The notes under the pieces are model-generated. The model had not been told where the DNA came from, ran no database searches, and was given only the letters and a program-made list of their open reading frames with translations. From Orobanche coerulescens (taxonomy: Eukaryota; Streptophyta; Magnoliopsida; Lamiales; Orobanchaceae): a DNA stretch of 64,000 bases. Below are positions 22,792 through 34,638 of this stretch, in pieces (positions within the stretch are counted from its first letter, which is position 1; every line of letters begins with the position of its first letter). Both the position numbers and the translations under genes were made by a program. The DNA is taken from contig CM065815.1 of assembly GCA_033398695.1 (NCBI GenBank), positions 102,142,501-102,206,500 on the forward strand, read 5' to 3'.

Positions 22792-22840
22792 CTTCTTGAT
22801 GATGTCGAGAATCGTGAGACAAATGTCTCGATACCACTTA

Positions 22841-23783
22841 TGATACGAATTACGTAAGTAATGCGTATAAACACAACGGAAGATTAACAAGTTTACAATA
22901 TGGATCAAAAATTACAAAGGTGATGGACGAATTTAATGGGATTCGGCCGTGATATAGTAGAATGTACGGAGTTTGGTGTGTTTTTATCGAACTAGACCTA
23001 TAACTCGATAAAAGGGTAATCTCTTCCCAAGACCTTTTGAGAATTGATCAAAGTTAAAATCTCGAAACTCGTCGAAACAATAACTAAGGTTTGTCGAACT
23101 CGTTCAACGTATATTTCAAAGGAAATACAAAGTTTATTATGATTCTCGATGAATTACAAGTACAACGAACACTACTATATATAGTAGTTTACAACCGTAC
23201 GAAAATACAACAAAACGAAAAAAAACGAACTTCCTAGCAACATCATTTCGGCCGAAATCCAAGGGTGAGATATCAAGTCTCTTGGTGTTATTAGGTGAAA
23301 GGGACATGAAACACTCTTGGTCTTTGATGGTGACATGAAGTAGAACAAAATCCTCCTTCCCATGCATGCATTCGGCCGATCACATTTTAGGGGGATTTGG
23401 TGTAGATTTGTGATATCCTCCTTCTTGGAACTACATGGTGATAATGAAATGAGGGATAGTGACATGATGAAGAAAATCTTCACTCCATCCATTTGGTTCG
23501 GCCGTTTGTGACAAGGTGGGGAAGGAGGGGATCACTTCTTTATTTTGTAAAGATATGAAGTCAAGATATGTCCCTTTCAAGCATGATATGGCCGATTTTC
23601 TCATGCTTTCGGACCGATTCCGTCGTCGAATTCTACGTTATTCCGATTCCGATTAACAACGTAACTCCAAGTCGCGTATTCTTTTCTCCCAAATATAATG
23701 ATGCATGGCCATGCGAATTTGCATCATCCTGGATGTCGATTTTTATTGGAGATTCTCCGACTGGAATATTAGATATCGTATCA
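22841..23783 (-). repeat. 5' LTR of element D
   Basis: 943 bp. The TATA palindrome is at 23171-23188. The primer site beside it reads TGGTATCGAGAC, one base short of the family consensus. It ends at the TCATG target copy. Confidence 0.88.
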
Positions 23784-23788
23784 TCATG

Positions 23789-23858
23789 CAACTTTGTATC
23801 GTCGTTGATGTCGATTTTTATTGACTCCTCTTCGATTGGAATAGTTGATATCGTATCA
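23789..23858 (-). repeat. 5' LTR of element B, remaining 70 bp
   Basis: Continues B's LTR after the D insertion and ends gttgatatcgtatca. It matches the corresponding end of B's left LTR (gattggaatagttgatatcgtatca at 2510-2534), which confirms that both belong to one element. Confidence 0.87.
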
Positions 23859-23984
23859 TATTCGATATTACTTCCACAAAATACATCCAAACACACCCCA
23901 TACTCGTAAAAAGACTTCTGCTATCATACACTTACGTATACTCCGAACGATACGTATCCACCCCCTCTGGGAGAATTCGTATCA
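23859..23984 (+). repeat. Element H: 3' end of an otherwise unseen LTR
   Basis: 126 bp ending gagaattcgtatca, directly followed by RT coding of E. The terminal bases fit this LTR superfamily but the body (acgtatactccgaacg, ccaccccctctgg) matches no other LTR in the window. It is read as the plus-sense end of an element that inserted into E's RT and was then split by B. The rest lies left of the window. Confidence 0.5.
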
Positions 23985-26013
23985 TGAGCCACGGGTATGT
24001 TCGAAAAAGTTTAAGTCCATGTGCGGTTCCGGTCCTGCTTGTTCCTAAGAAGGATGGGTCTTGGCGGATGTGCATCGATAGCCGGGCCGTAAATAACATA
24101 ACGATCAAGTATCGATTCCCGATACCAAGGCTTGATGATATGTTAGACGAGCTACATGGTTCGGTGGTCTTTTCTAAAATTGATTTTCGAAGTGACTATC
24201 ACCAGATTCGTATGCAGGAGGGAGATGAATGGAAGACGGCTTTCAAAACTAAGCATGGGCTGTACGAGTGGACCGTCATGCCATTTGGACCACGAGTGCC
24301 CCGAGTACTTTCATGTGTTTGATGAACGAAGTACTTAAGGCATTTTTGGGCAGATTAGTGGTTGTTTATTTGGATGATATTTTGGTTTATAGTCGGTCGG
24401 TGGAGGAACATCTCGGACATCTACGGCAAGTATTCGAGACTCTTAGGTCTCAAAGGCTTTATGGAAAGAAAGAAAAGTGTGCGTTTCTCGTCGAGAGTAT
24501 AACTTTTCTCGGCTATGTTGTTTCGAAGGATGGAGTGTCGGTTGATCAGGATAAAATTGAAGCTATTAAGTCATGGCCTACTCCTAAAACTGTAACTGAA
24601 GTTAGATCATTCCACGGTCTTGCCTCTTTTTATCGGAGGTTTATTCGAGATTTCAGCACCATAACGAGTCCGATAACTGAGTGTTTGAAAAAGGGTCCGT
24701 TTGTGTGGAGCAGGGCTGCTGAAGGGGCATTTGAAATGTTGAAGGTAAGGTTATGTGAAGCACCTATCTTGGCGTTACCCGATTTTGCACAGCCGTTCGA
24801 AGTGGAGTGTGATGCTAGTGGAGTTGGTATTGGGGCGGTCCTCATTCAAGGCAGGCAGCCTATTGCGTACTTTTCGAAGAAGTTGAGTGGGGCTCGACTC
24901 AACTATTGTACTTACGACAAGGAGTTCTATGCCATAGTGAGAGCTCTTGATCATTGGAGTCATTACCTTCAGCCGAAACAATTTATTCTGCATTCGGACC
25001 ATGAATCTTTAAGGTATATTAATGGACAACAGAAGTTGAGTCCGAGACATGCTAAGTGGGTGGAGTTCCTGCAATTGTTTCACTTTTCATCGAAATATAA
25101 GGACGGTAAGAGCAATGTGGTGGCTGATGCGCTGTCTAGGAGATATTCTTTAATCTCTACCCTTAATGTTCGATTGCTTGGATTCGATACAGTGAAAGAA
25201 TATTATGACAGTGATGCGGATTTTGGCGAAACCTTCGCCCTTTGCAAATCTGGACCGATGGGAGAATTTTCGATATAGGAAGGCCTTCTTTTTAAGGGAA
25301 ATCGTCTTTGTCTACCCAGGCACACGATTCGAGAATTACTGGTTCGAGAGGCTCACGGGGGAGGTTTGGCTAGCCACTTTGGTTCGGCCAAGACATTAGA
25401 TGTGCTTAAAGAACATTTTTATTGGCCAAAGATGCAGGGGGTTGTCAATAATATAATTATTAAGTGTTTAACATGCCATATTGCGAAGAGTTCGTTCAAA
25501 CCAGGAATATACACACCTTTACCGATTCCGGAGAGGCTATGGGAAGATGTTTCGATGGATTTCATTGTTGCTTTGCCTCGAACCCAGCGAGGTAGGGATG
25601 CGATTATGGTTGTTGCCGATCGTTTTTCGAAAATGGCACATTTTGTTGCTTGTCACAAAACCGATGATGCGAGTAATGTTGCTGATTTATATTTTCGAGA
25701 GGTGGTACGTTTACATGGGATTCCGAAGACTATTGTTTCCGATCGAGACTCCAAATTTCTCAGCTACTTTTGGAACACCCTATGGAGGAAGGTGGGAACA
25801 AAACTCTTGTTTAGCACTTCACACCACGCTCAAACCGACGGACAAACTGAAGTGACTAATCGAACACTGGGAACACTGTTGCGAGGCTTGGTAAGCAAAA
25901 CACAAAAGGACTGGGATCTGAAACTGGCACATGCGGAGTTTACTTATAATCGTTCTCCCACTCATGCCACGGCACACTCTCCATTTGAAGTAGTTTACGG
26001 GCTGAATCCTTAC
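23985..26013 (+). pseudogene. Element E pol, RT to integrase (part 1)
   Basis: RT begins at [15 protein letters not shown], at the H junction, and reaches the YLDDILVYS box. One base is missing near 24290, in PFG-LTNAP, so two frames overlap there. RNase H is complete ([35 protein letters not shown]). A TAG at about 25276 replaces the CAG present in relatives. Then the integrase finger (HFGSAKT to CLTC) and core ([29 protein letters not shown]) are open to the N insertion. Only two small lesions are visible, both inactivating. Confidence 0.83.
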
Positions 26014-26927
26014 TGATACGAATTACGTAAGTAATGCGTATGAAATACAACGGAAGATTATTATGTCTTGACAATTATCAAAGTATTACTCGAAAATTAC
26101 AAGGGAATGACCGAAATTGAATGGAATTCGGCCGTGAGGTAGTAGTGTATACGGATTTGGATGTGTTTTATCGAACTAGACCTATAACTCGATAAAAGTA
26201 ATCTCTTCTCAAGACCTATTGAGAATTGATCAAGTTAAAATCTCGAGACGCGTCGAAACAATAACTAAAGTTTGTTGAACTCGTTCAACGTATATTTCAA
26301 AGAAATACAAGGTTTATTACTTTCAAGATATCTTACAATCACCAAATGGACTACTATATATAGTAGTATACAAGGATAATGATACAAAAACAACAAGAAA
26401 AAAACGAGCCACCAATCTTCCTCATGTTCGGCCGAAATGTGGTGTGGGAAGGAAAGATTTTGGACAATCTTCAAGTATCTTGGAATGTAGTATGTATGAC
26501 TTTGACATGTAGAAAAAGACTTGATGAAAGTCTTTATCCATGGGAAATTTCGCCGATTTTGTGGGGAGACTTGGATGATTTATTTAGGACATGATCTTCA
26601 TGGATCTTGATAAGATATGAAGATGGGGTCTTTATTTTTGTCTTGGCGATTTTCAAAGGAGGTGGGGAAGGAGGATATCTTCACTATCTTGTGAAAGATA
26701 TGAAGACAAATGAGGTCCCTTTCAAGCATGTCTTGGCCGAATCTCCATGCTTTTGGACCGATTCCGTCGTCAAGTTTTACGTTACTCCTGTTCCGATTAA
26801 CAACATAACTCCAATACGCGTGTTCTTTTCTCCCAAGTATAATGATGCATGGCCATGCGAATTTGTATCGTCGTGGATGTCGATTTTTATTGGAGCTTCT
26901 TCGATTGGAATATTAGATATCGTATCA
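26014..26927 (-). repeat. 3' LTR of element N
   Basis: 914 bp, TATA palindrome 26350-26367, hairpins near 26175-26235. The polyprotein stop is at 26777 inside it. Followed by the minus-sense purine tract at 26928. Confidence 0.9.
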
Positions 26928-29900
26928 TTCCCTCCTTCTTTGAAAGGAATTGACCTCAATTCCGTAATGCCATCGTCGTCAAGGTAAGGCGAGAGATCAC
27001 CTACGTTGAAAGTCGCGTGTACTCCGTATTCGCCCGGAAGTTCGACTTTGTATGCGTTGTCGTTCACTTTTTCCACAATTTTGTACGGACCCTCGGCTCT
27101 CGGCATCAATTTGTTCTTCCGTTTGCTTGGGAATCTTTCTTTTCTCAAATGTATCCAAACTAAGTCGCCAACATCAAATAATCTCATTTTTTTATTTTTG
27201 TTCGACTTCCGTTTGTAAATTTCATTCACTTCTTTAATCCGTTCCCGTATCTTTTCATGTAACTTCATCATTGATTTGAGTTTTGATTCGGCGTCTTTGT
27301 GAACCAATTCGTTGCTCGGCAAGGGAATCAAATCCAATGGCATGTGCGGATTTATTCCGTATACTACTTCAAAAGGTGAATGGGCCGTGGCGAAGCCGAG
27401 TGATCGGTTGTATGCAAATTCCGCATGTGCAAGTTTAACGTCCCAATCCTTTTGTGTTTTATTCACCAATCCTCGCAATAATGCTCCCAAGGTTCGATTA
27501 GTCACCTCGGTCTGTCCATCGGTTTGTGGGTGATGTGAAGTACTGAATAGGAGTTTAGTACCCACTTTTCTCCATAAAGTATTCCGTATAACTCGAAATT
27601 TAGAATCTCGATCCGACACGATAGTTTTTGGAACTCCGTGTAAACGAACTACTTCCCGGAAGTATAAGTCCGCCACATTGCTTGCATCATCGGTTTTGTG
27701 GCATGCTATAAAGTGAGCCATTTTCGAAAAACGGTCGACGACCACCATGATCGAGTCTTTGCCTCGTTGAGTACGAGGTAAAGCCACAATAAAATCCATC
27801 GAGACATCCTCCCATGGTCGTAACGGTATTGGCAACGGCATGTATGTACTTGACTTGAACGAACTTTTCATCATGTGACAAGTGACGCATTTACTCACGA
27901 TTGTGCTTACGTCACCATACATCTTTGGCCAAAAGAAATGTTCTTTTAGCACCTCTGATCTTGGCCGAGCCGAAATGACCGGCTAGTCCTCCTCCGTGCG
28001 CCTCCCGAACTAGCAATTCCCGAATTGTATGTCTCGGCACACATAATTTATTTCCCTTGAAAAGAAAGCCATCCTGTAAAACAAATTCCTCGTACGGGGC
28101 CGTTTTACAACGGTTAGAAATTTCCCCGAAGTCCAAATTGTCACTGTAATGATCTTTCAAAGTCTCGAACCCCAACAAACGAACATCTAGAATCGACAGT
28201 AAGGCATACCGTCTTGATAGTGCATCCGCCACTATATTACTCTTCCCGTCTTTGTACTTGGATGAAAAGTGAAAAGATTGTAAAAATTCCACCCATTTTG
28301 CATGCCTCGGGCTTAGCTTACTTTGTCCGTTGATGTATTTCAACGACTCGTGATCCGAATGCAACACGAAATGTTTCGAACGTAGATAGTGACTCCAATG
28401 ATCGAGTGATCTCACGATAGCATAGAACTCCTTGTCGTAAGTACAATAATTCACTCGGGCGCCACTTAATTTCTCCGAAAAATAGGCGATGGGACGGCCT
28501 CTTTGAATAAGTACTGCCCCGATTTCAACTCCGCTAGCATCGCATTCCACCTCAAACGGTTGTGAAAAATCGGGTAACGTCAAAATCGGCGCTTCACATA
28601 ACTTTCCCTTTAATTTTTCAAAAGCCTTTTGGGCCGCTTCGTTCCATGCAAAGGTTCCTTTTTTTAGACACTCCGTGATCGGACTAGAGATGGTGCTAAA
28701 GTCCCGTATGAATCGTCGGTAAAAAGAAGCGAGGCCATGAAATGATCGTACCTCCGTGATTGTCTTTGGGGTCGGCCACGACTTGATTGCCGCGATCTTC
28801 TCTTGGTCGACCGAAACTCCTTCTTTCGAAACAACATAGCCGAGAAAGACAAGACTCGACTAGGAAAGTACACTTCTCCCGCTTTCCATAAAGTTTCGTT
28901 CCTTAGCGTTTCAAATACGTGCCGCAAATGTTCGAGATGCTCCTCTAAGGATCGATCAGAGATTAAAATGTCGTCTAGGTATACGACAACAAACTTTCCC
29001 AAGAAAGGTTTGAGAACCTCGTTCATCAACCTCATAAAAGTGTTCGGGGCGTTAGTGAGGCCGAATGGCATCACGACCCATTCGTAAAGTCCATTCTTTG
29101 TTTTAAATGCCGTCTTCCATTCGTCTCCCTCTCGCATGCGAATTTGATGGTATCCGCTCCGTAAATCAACTTTGGAAAATATAACCGAGCCATGTAGCTC
29201 GTCCAACATGTCGTCTAGTCTCGGGATGGGGAACCGATACTTGACGGTGATGTTATTCACGGCTCATCACAATACACATTCGCCATGATCCGTCTTTTTT
29301 GGCACAAGTAGAACTCGGAACCGCACACGGACTTAAACTTTCTCGACATATCCGTGACTCATGAGTTCATCAATTTGACGTTGTAGTTCTTTGGTTTCTT
29401 CGGGATTACAACGATACGCCGCTTTGTTCGGAATGGAGCTCCTGTATAAGATCAATCTGGTGTTCAATTCCGCGGATAGGTGGTAATCCTACCGGCAAGT
29501 CTTCAGGAAATACATCCGAGAACTCGTGTAATAGTGCATCTATTTCTTCTTCGTGGTGTGATTTGGTGGCAAGATTTCGGACTTCTTTGATCATCATCAA
29601 ATAAACACGTTCGCCATCGTCAATGGCGTGTTCGACTTCTTTCTCGTTTGCAAACATCGTAAGTTTCGGTCCTTCGACTTTTTTCGAACTCATCGTCCGG
29701 ATAGCTTGAGGTGACATAGGTTTAAGAACAATTTTTTTACCTTTGTCACGTAACTCATACTCGTTACTCCTCCCTCGATGTAGTACGTCCCGATCAAATA
29801 ACCAAGGTCTTCCTAATAACACGTGACATGCGTCCATCGGTAGTACATCGCATGTAATATCATCACCATACGAACCCATGGTGAGTCCGACCTTCACTTG

Positions 29901-31119
29901 TCTTGATACTTTCACTTTGTTTCCATCATCGAGCCAATGGAGTGCATACGGCTTTGGATGGGCCGTGGTGATCAAACCGAGTTTTGAGACCATCTCGCTC
30001 GATGCCACGTTCGTACAACTTCCACCGTCAATGATCAAGCTACACCATTTTTCTCCGACACGACACTTCGTGTGGAAGATTTGGTCTCGTTGTTCTTCGT
30101 CACTCGGGGCTGCCTTCGTTTGTAACATGCGAAGGACGAGGTTCGTGTCATAGTTCGGGGCATCGTATGCCTCGCATTCTTCTTCTCCTTCGCCGGCTTC
30201 TAAGTTAAAAACGTCTCCAATTCTTTCTTCTTTGGCTAGTAATTCTTCTCGGACGGCTATGGCTTCTCGTAACGTCACAATTCTCCGATTCGGACAAGCA
30301 CTTTGATAGTGTCCAAATCCTTGACATTTGAAACACCGGACTTTAGATAGGCTTGTTTCTTTTGGTGTGATAGGAGTTTTTGGAATGGTAGTAACGTGGG
30401 TCGGGTGGTGACAGTTTTTGGAAACGAGCTAGAACTCGCGCCAAAGTTGGTATTTCCGTATTTAGATGGGAATTCGGGTTTAGAAAGTTTTGTTTTGTTT
30501 TGATTTTCTAACTTTATGCAAAGTCCGCATAAAGTATCAAAGTCGGAATAGGGGTAGAGTTCCACGGAATTAGCAATATTTTTGTTCAAACCTCGTAGGA
30601 AACGGGACATCCGCAATTCTTCGCTTTCTTCAAGTTCTCCCATCAAGGATAAGTTTTCAAACTCATCGATGTACTCCTCGACACTTAGCTTTCCTTGCGT
30701 GAGGTCAGAAATTTTTCGATACAAGCTTAACTTGTGTGTAGCCGGGACATATCTTTTTCGTAGTTTCCTTTTTAGAGAATCCTACGAACGTATCTTCTCT
30801 TCCTAAGACGAACTCTTTGTGTCTTCATTCGCTCAAACCAAAGGGAAGCTCCCTTTCCAAGTTTGAGAATCGCATACTTGCAACGTACCTCGTCATTGAG
30901 ATCCTTGAACTCAAACATTCGTTCAATTTTTCTTTCCCACTCCAAATAAACCTCGGGATCGGTGCCGCCTACGAACTCCGGAAGTTCGCTTGTCTTGTAT
31001 TCATCAGCATGTCGTGGTGCATGCATGGCGTCGTATCCTCGTCGTGCTTGGATTCTGGGCTCCGGTAAGCCGCGAAGAACGTCACGTAGTTGTGCTACTT
31101 CTTCATCGGTGAAAGCCAT
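26777..31119 (-). pseudogene. Element N gag-pol, several frameshifts
   Basis: Gag ATG at 31119 (MAFTDEEV). The first gag half is open to about 30772. A loss near 30790 shifts the frame, 30724-30275 carries the second half, and the zinc knuckle region shifts near 30400. Protease ([10 protein letters not shown]) and linker are in 30278-29406. RT (YLDDILI) is in 29260-28664, which starts after the 29261-29280 lesion. RNase H and finger are in 28583-27912. The integrase core and end are in 27952-26777, open to the LTR-encoded tail. The region has all domains but at least six breaks. Confidence 0.8.
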
Positions 31120-31170
31120 CTTCTTGAGTAACGTCGAGAACTGTGAGACAAATGTCTCTGATACCACTTA

Positions 31171-32085
31171 TGATACGAATTACGTAAGTAATGCGTATGA
31201 AATACAACGGATGATTATTATGTCTTGACAATTATCAAAGTATTACTCGAAAATTACAAGGGAATGACCGAAATTGAATGGAATTCGGCCGTGAGGTAGT
31301 AGTGTATACGGATTTGGATGTGTTTTATCGAACTAGACCTATAACTCGATAAAAGTAATCTCTTCTCAAGACCTATTGAGAATTGATCAAGTTAAAATCT
31401 CGAGACGCGTCGAAACAATAACTAAAGTTTGTTGAACTCGTTCAACGTATATTTCAAAGAAATACAAGGTTTATTACTTTCAAGATATCTTACAATCACC
31501 AAATGGACTACTATATATAGTAGTATACAAGGATAATGATACAAAAACAACAAAAAAAAACGAGCCACCAATCTTCCTCATGTTCGGCCGAAATGTGGTG
31601 TGGGGAAGGAAAGATTTTGGACAATCTTCAAGTATCTTGGAATGTAGTATGTATGACTTTGACATGTAGAAAAGACTTGATGAAAGTCTTTATCAATGGG
31701 AAATTTCGGCCGATTTTGTGGGGAGACTTGGATGATTTATTTAGGACATGATCTTCATGGATCTTGATAAGATATGAAGATGGGGTCTTTATTTTTGTCT
31801 TGGCCGATTTTCAAAGGAGGTGGGGAAGGAGGATATCTTCACTATCTTGTGAAAGATATGAAGACAAATGAGGTCCCTTTCAAGCATGTCTTGGCCGAAT
31901 CTCCATGCTTTTGGACCGATTCCGTCATCAAGTTTTACGTTACTCCTGTTCCGATTAACAACGTAACTCCAATACGCGTGTTCTTTTCTCCCAAGTATAA
32001 TGATGCATGGCCATGCGAATTTGTATCGTCGTGGATGTCGATTTTTATTGGAGCTTCTTCGATTGGAATATTAGATATCGTATCA
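31171..32085 (-). repeat. 5' LTR of element N
   Basis: 915 bp, TATA palindrome 31507-31524. The adjacent primer site reads TGGTATCAGAGA on the minus strand (31155-31166). Its full CGGCCG words contrast with shortened ones in the left LTR. Confidence 0.9.
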
Positions 32086-32090
32086 CTTAC

Positions 32091-32648
32091 ATACCGCTAG
32101 ATCTAATTCCACTACCGAGTGACGAATTGGTACATAAGGATGTGGAGTCAAAACTGAAATCAATGATGAAATTACACGAACAGGTGCGGGATCAAATCAG
32201 GGAGATAAATGAGACATACAAAAGGAAGTCGAACAAGCAAAGAAAGCCGAGATTATTCGAGGTTGGAGATTTAGTTTGGGTACATTTGAGGAAGGAACGA
32301 TTCCCGAGTAAGCGTAAGAACAAGTTAATGCCACGAGCTGAGGGACCATTTAAAATAGTTGCAAGGGTGAACGAGAATGCTTACAAGATAGAACTTCCGG
32401 GTGATTATGGAGTGCATGCTACTTTCAACATAGGTGATCTATCTCCTTATTTCGACGACGATGGGATTGCGGAATTGAGGACAATTCCTTTTAAAGAAGG
32501 AGGGAATGATACGAAACCAACTACTCCAAGCGAAGAAGACGAAGTAAGAATTAACGTAAAACACCTCGACCATACTCTAACGTACTTGGGCGAGAAAACA
32601 GATACGAGACACGAAGTTACCTTGATAGTCGGAATTGGAATAACTTAA
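32091..32648 (+). CDS. Element E integrase C-terminus and LTR-encoded tail (part 2)
   Basis: Continues part 1 after N. It carries PLDLIPLPSDELVHKD, the VGDLVWVHLRKERFP and PRAEGPFKIVARVNENAY blocks of the integrase C-terminal domain, and VHATFNIGDLSPYFDDDG. The purine tract encodes FKEGGN (to 32506), and the LTR-encoded tail ends LTYLGEKTDTRHEVTLIVGI before TAA at 32648. This segment is undamaged. It shows that the LTR-encoded tail is kept in a family whose LTR is otherwise unlike that of F. Confidence 0.85.
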   Translation: MPLDLIPLPSDELVHKDVESKLKSMMKLHEQVRDQIREINETYKRKSNKQRKPRLFEVGDLVWVHLRKERFPSKRKNKLMPRAEGPFKIVARVNENAYKIELPGDYGVHATFNIGDLSPYFDDDGIAELRTIPFKEGGNDTKPTTPSEEDEVRINVKHLDHTLTYLGEKTDTRHEVTLIVGIGIT

Positions 32649-32916
32649 ACAAAAGGCAACTTGCATCTTGGGAGGGAGGAGGTCCAAGTGGTAGCAAAAC
32701 ATATAAAAGAATTTTCAGCATTTTCTTTATTACAAAAGCAGCAGGATTCTCGGCAGCATAGTTTAGGAAAGGCGGCTATCACCTTGGAGACAAAGCCCAG
32801 CTCTTACTATTGTCAGCTAGTGACATGTGGAACCTTTTTATTATCTTTTCCTTATTTTAAGATCAGCTTGTAATAGTTTAAGATTATCTTGTCGGACTCT
32901 TGTCAGGCTACTTTTG

Positions 32917-32929
32917 CCTATAAATAGGG
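32917..32929 (+). promoter_or_regulatory. TATA box of the E-family LTR
   Basis: CCTATAAATAGGG, a near-perfect plant TATA consensus. The same word is in the E' 5' LTR at 44922-44934. It lies about 130 bases before the hairpin pair. Confidence 0.7.
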
Positions 32930-33060
32930 CTATGAAGTTGTAATGGATTGATTATTGAATGTTGAAGAAATAAGAATACACTTTGTGTTTTCCTTGGTGA
33001 ATGCTTTTCATCAAAACTTTGATTATTATTCGACGCGTTTTCGAATCTTAATCCGATTGA

Positions 33061-33114
33061 TTCTCAATAGGTCTTGAGAAGAAATCACTTATCGAATTAT
33101 AAGTCTAATTCGAT
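33061..33114 (+). promoter_or_regulatory. Twin hairpins (element E)
   Basis: Hairpin 1 33061-33080: TTCTCAA/TTGAGAA, loop TAGGTC. Hairpin 2 33091-33114: perfect stem ATCGAATTA/TAATTCGAT, loop TAAGTC. Confidence 0.7.
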
Positions 33115-33504
33115 AAAACAACTGTTTTTGTCCTGTTTCGATATTCTGCTTGTTTTCGATACAGTTTTATACTTGTTCGGTATTTCGCATCAAGTGTTGT
33201 TCGATCCTTCGAACTTGTTTCTTGTTTCCAATTCGCATCCGACCAAAACGTGCTGTTTCGAGTGTCGCTGTTTGGAGGTGGCCTGTATCAAGTCTTTTAT
33301 GTTTGGCCAAGTTCCTGTCTTGTTGCTGTATTGAGTTGCCGTCATCCTCTCCTGTCGCGAGTACGTACCGCTAACCCGTGTTATTGCTGTAGCGAACGGG
33401 TGTTCTCAGTTTCTGACAGTTCCTTGTTGATTCGCTTCCGCTCATCCAAACAGCTTCCTGCTGTATCGATAGCAAATTCGCATCACCTGCGAGAATTCGT
33501 ATCA

Positions 33505-33738
33505 CGAAGTTTGCCAGATGATGACTTAGACGCTCGCCGGATCAACAAGGAGAGCCGTTGGCTGTCATCTCGGCTATTCTGTTTCCCACGACATCTCTCG
33601 GTCCCAGGTATGAGTCTCTGCGATCTCCAATTGCTTGGCGATCGTCCTGCTTGGAGAGTGTGTCTGACCGTGGTTTGATTGTTCTTTATTACATAAGTCC
33701 GTTTTCCTCGTTTCTTGGAGCCTCCAGTGGAGATAGCC
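33505..33738 (+). other. Upstream part of the K antisense transcription unit, unresolved
   Basis: Sequence between the E LTR and the antisense ORF start. An open stretch (SLPDDDLDARRINKESRW) ends near a possible donor, CCAG/GTATGA, at about 33608, and pyrimidine-rich sequence precedes the ATG at 33739. This could be a further upstream exon and intron, but nothing recognisable is encoded. Confidence 0.3.
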
Positions 33739-34082
33739 ATGTCGAACCCCGGAGTTCTGAGCCGTCTTCGCCAGAATAAGTCATCTCGGGTTCCTCCGGT
33801 GGCGTTACCTCTCGTTCCGGAGGTGAGGCCCATCGTGGAGCCTATTATAGCGGAGGAGGAAGTTCAGGAGGAGGGGCTCCAGACGAACCGCAAGCGGCAG
33901 AGGTCGGGAGAACCTCCAGTTTCTGCCCCTGTCGGTGAGGTGCCGATCGCCGCGCCTCCGATCACCGCGCCCCCCGGTGGGAGAGCCTATGCCCTCTGCG
34001 GCTTTCTTGCGAGAGATGGCGATCGCTGATGCTGAGACCCCTCGCGGGAAACCATACTTCGGCCGCGATCCTGGGAGAGCCG
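33739..34082 (+). pseudogene. K antisense ORF, exon 1 part
   Basis: ATG at 33739 opens MSNPGVLSRLRQNKSSR, followed by a proline/valine-rich stretch. A shift at the C-run at about 33970 is needed to continue as PSAAFLREMAIADAETPRGK and PYFGRDPGRAE. That frame runs to the I insertion and, after the target AGCCG, to the splice donor at 38393. The alternative frame stops at 34029. Function unknown. Confidence 0.5.
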
Positions 34083-34237
34083 TGATACGAATTACGTATT
34101 AAGATGAACGTAAATTCACCGGAAAATGCAGCGGATATATTTTGTTACCTCACAACACTCGAATATATGTAACACTCGTAAGAAATAACCGAAAGTAGGG
34201 CAATTCGGCTTACGTAAACAAGAACAATATGAATGAT

Positions 34238-34294
34238 TTATCAAACTAGACCTATAGTTTGATAAGGTAATCTTTTCTCAAGACCTATTGAGAA
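34238..34294 (-). promoter_or_regulatory. Twin TAGGTC-loop hairpins (element I)
   Basis: Minus-sense hairpin 1 is 34275-34294 (TTCTCAA/TTGAGAA) and hairpin 2 is 34238-34265 (11-bp stem TTATCAAACTA/TAGTTTGATAA). Both loops are TAGGTC. Confidence 0.7.
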
Positions 34295-34638
34295 TTGATT
34301 CGATTAAAACTCGAAAACGCGTCGAATTATAATCAAGGTTTCGATGAAAAGCATTCACCAAGAAAACACAAGTGTATTCTTATTTTCTTCAACATACATA
34401 ATGCCCTCTTACAAAACTACTCAAAGGCTACTTATAGGAGATGTAGCCTTCTAACCAACTAAGGAATCAAAGATTACATGATCTTGACATGACAACCAAA
34501 CATCAAAATAAAAATAAGGATGGAATCAAACAAAGGGGAGGAAATCACATAATAAACATAGTTATAAGTCACCCCACATAACATGCAAGTCTAATCATGA
34601 CATGTGAGGGGAGAAAAAACAACAAAAATTAAAAAAAA

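Larger units (their letters stand above)
17684..23783 (-). mobile_element. Element D: CRM-like Ty3/Gypsy element, heavily indel-marked
   Basis: 6100 bp, TGATACG at 17684 to CGTATCA at 23783, target duplication TCATG (17679-17683 and 23784-23788). LTRs are 941 and 943 bp. The interior is closely similar to P but carries many 1-4 base deletions and few substitutions, so no domain stays in frame for long. That pattern is unlike ordinary C-to-T decay and could reflect consensus sequence error. Confidence 0.9.
1967..23858 (-). mobile_element. Element B: CRM-like Ty3/Gypsy element, host of A, C and D
   Basis: Parts in plus coordinates: 3' LTR remainder 1967-2534, pol 2384-5430, gag-protease 15449-16766, primer site 16802-16813, 5' LTR 16818-17683 plus 23789-23858. 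C split the protease-RT linker (target AGGTC). D split the 5' LTR (target TCATG). A cut the 3' LTR. The right end, CGTATCA at 23858, meets a foreign LTR end (H). A left-hand duplicate of tattc is predicted outside the window. Confidence 0.85.
26014..32085 (-). mobile_element. Element N: CRM-like Ty3/Gypsy element inserted in E
   Basis: 6072 bp with both LTRs (914 and 915 bp) and target duplication CTTAC on both sides. About nine LTR differences were seen by eye, some of them lost bases in CGGCCG words. The interior shares the RT and integrase lesions of C, D and P. Confidence 0.92.
23985..33504 (+). mobile_element. Element E: second CRM-like family, host of H and N
   Basis: Pol from mid RT (23985) to integrase end, then the 3' LTR 32507-33504. 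N split integrase with target CTTAC (26009-26013 and 32086-32090), and the coding rejoins in register across that target. Its protein is clearly homologous to F but diverged throughout ([17 protein letters not shown] against [17 protein letters not shown]), and the LTR body is different, so it is a separate family. E' is another copy. The 3' LTR abuts K at 33505. Confidence 0.87.
32507..33504 (+). repeat. 3' LTR of element E
   Basis: 998 bp from TGATACGAAACC to ATTCGTATCA. TATA box CCTATAAATAGGG at 32917-32929, twin hairpins 33061-33114. The right flank CGAAG (33505-33509) is the predicted target duplicate, whose partner lies left of the window. Confidence 0.9.

Noticed and set aside
32649..33504. 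Envelope-like ORF after pol
   Set aside because: The sequence after the pol stop is LTR, and its ORFs are short without membrane segments or signal peptide.
33250..33678. 142-codon ORF over the E LTR end and K
   Set aside because: It crosses an insertion border, so the joined frame cannot predate the insertion.
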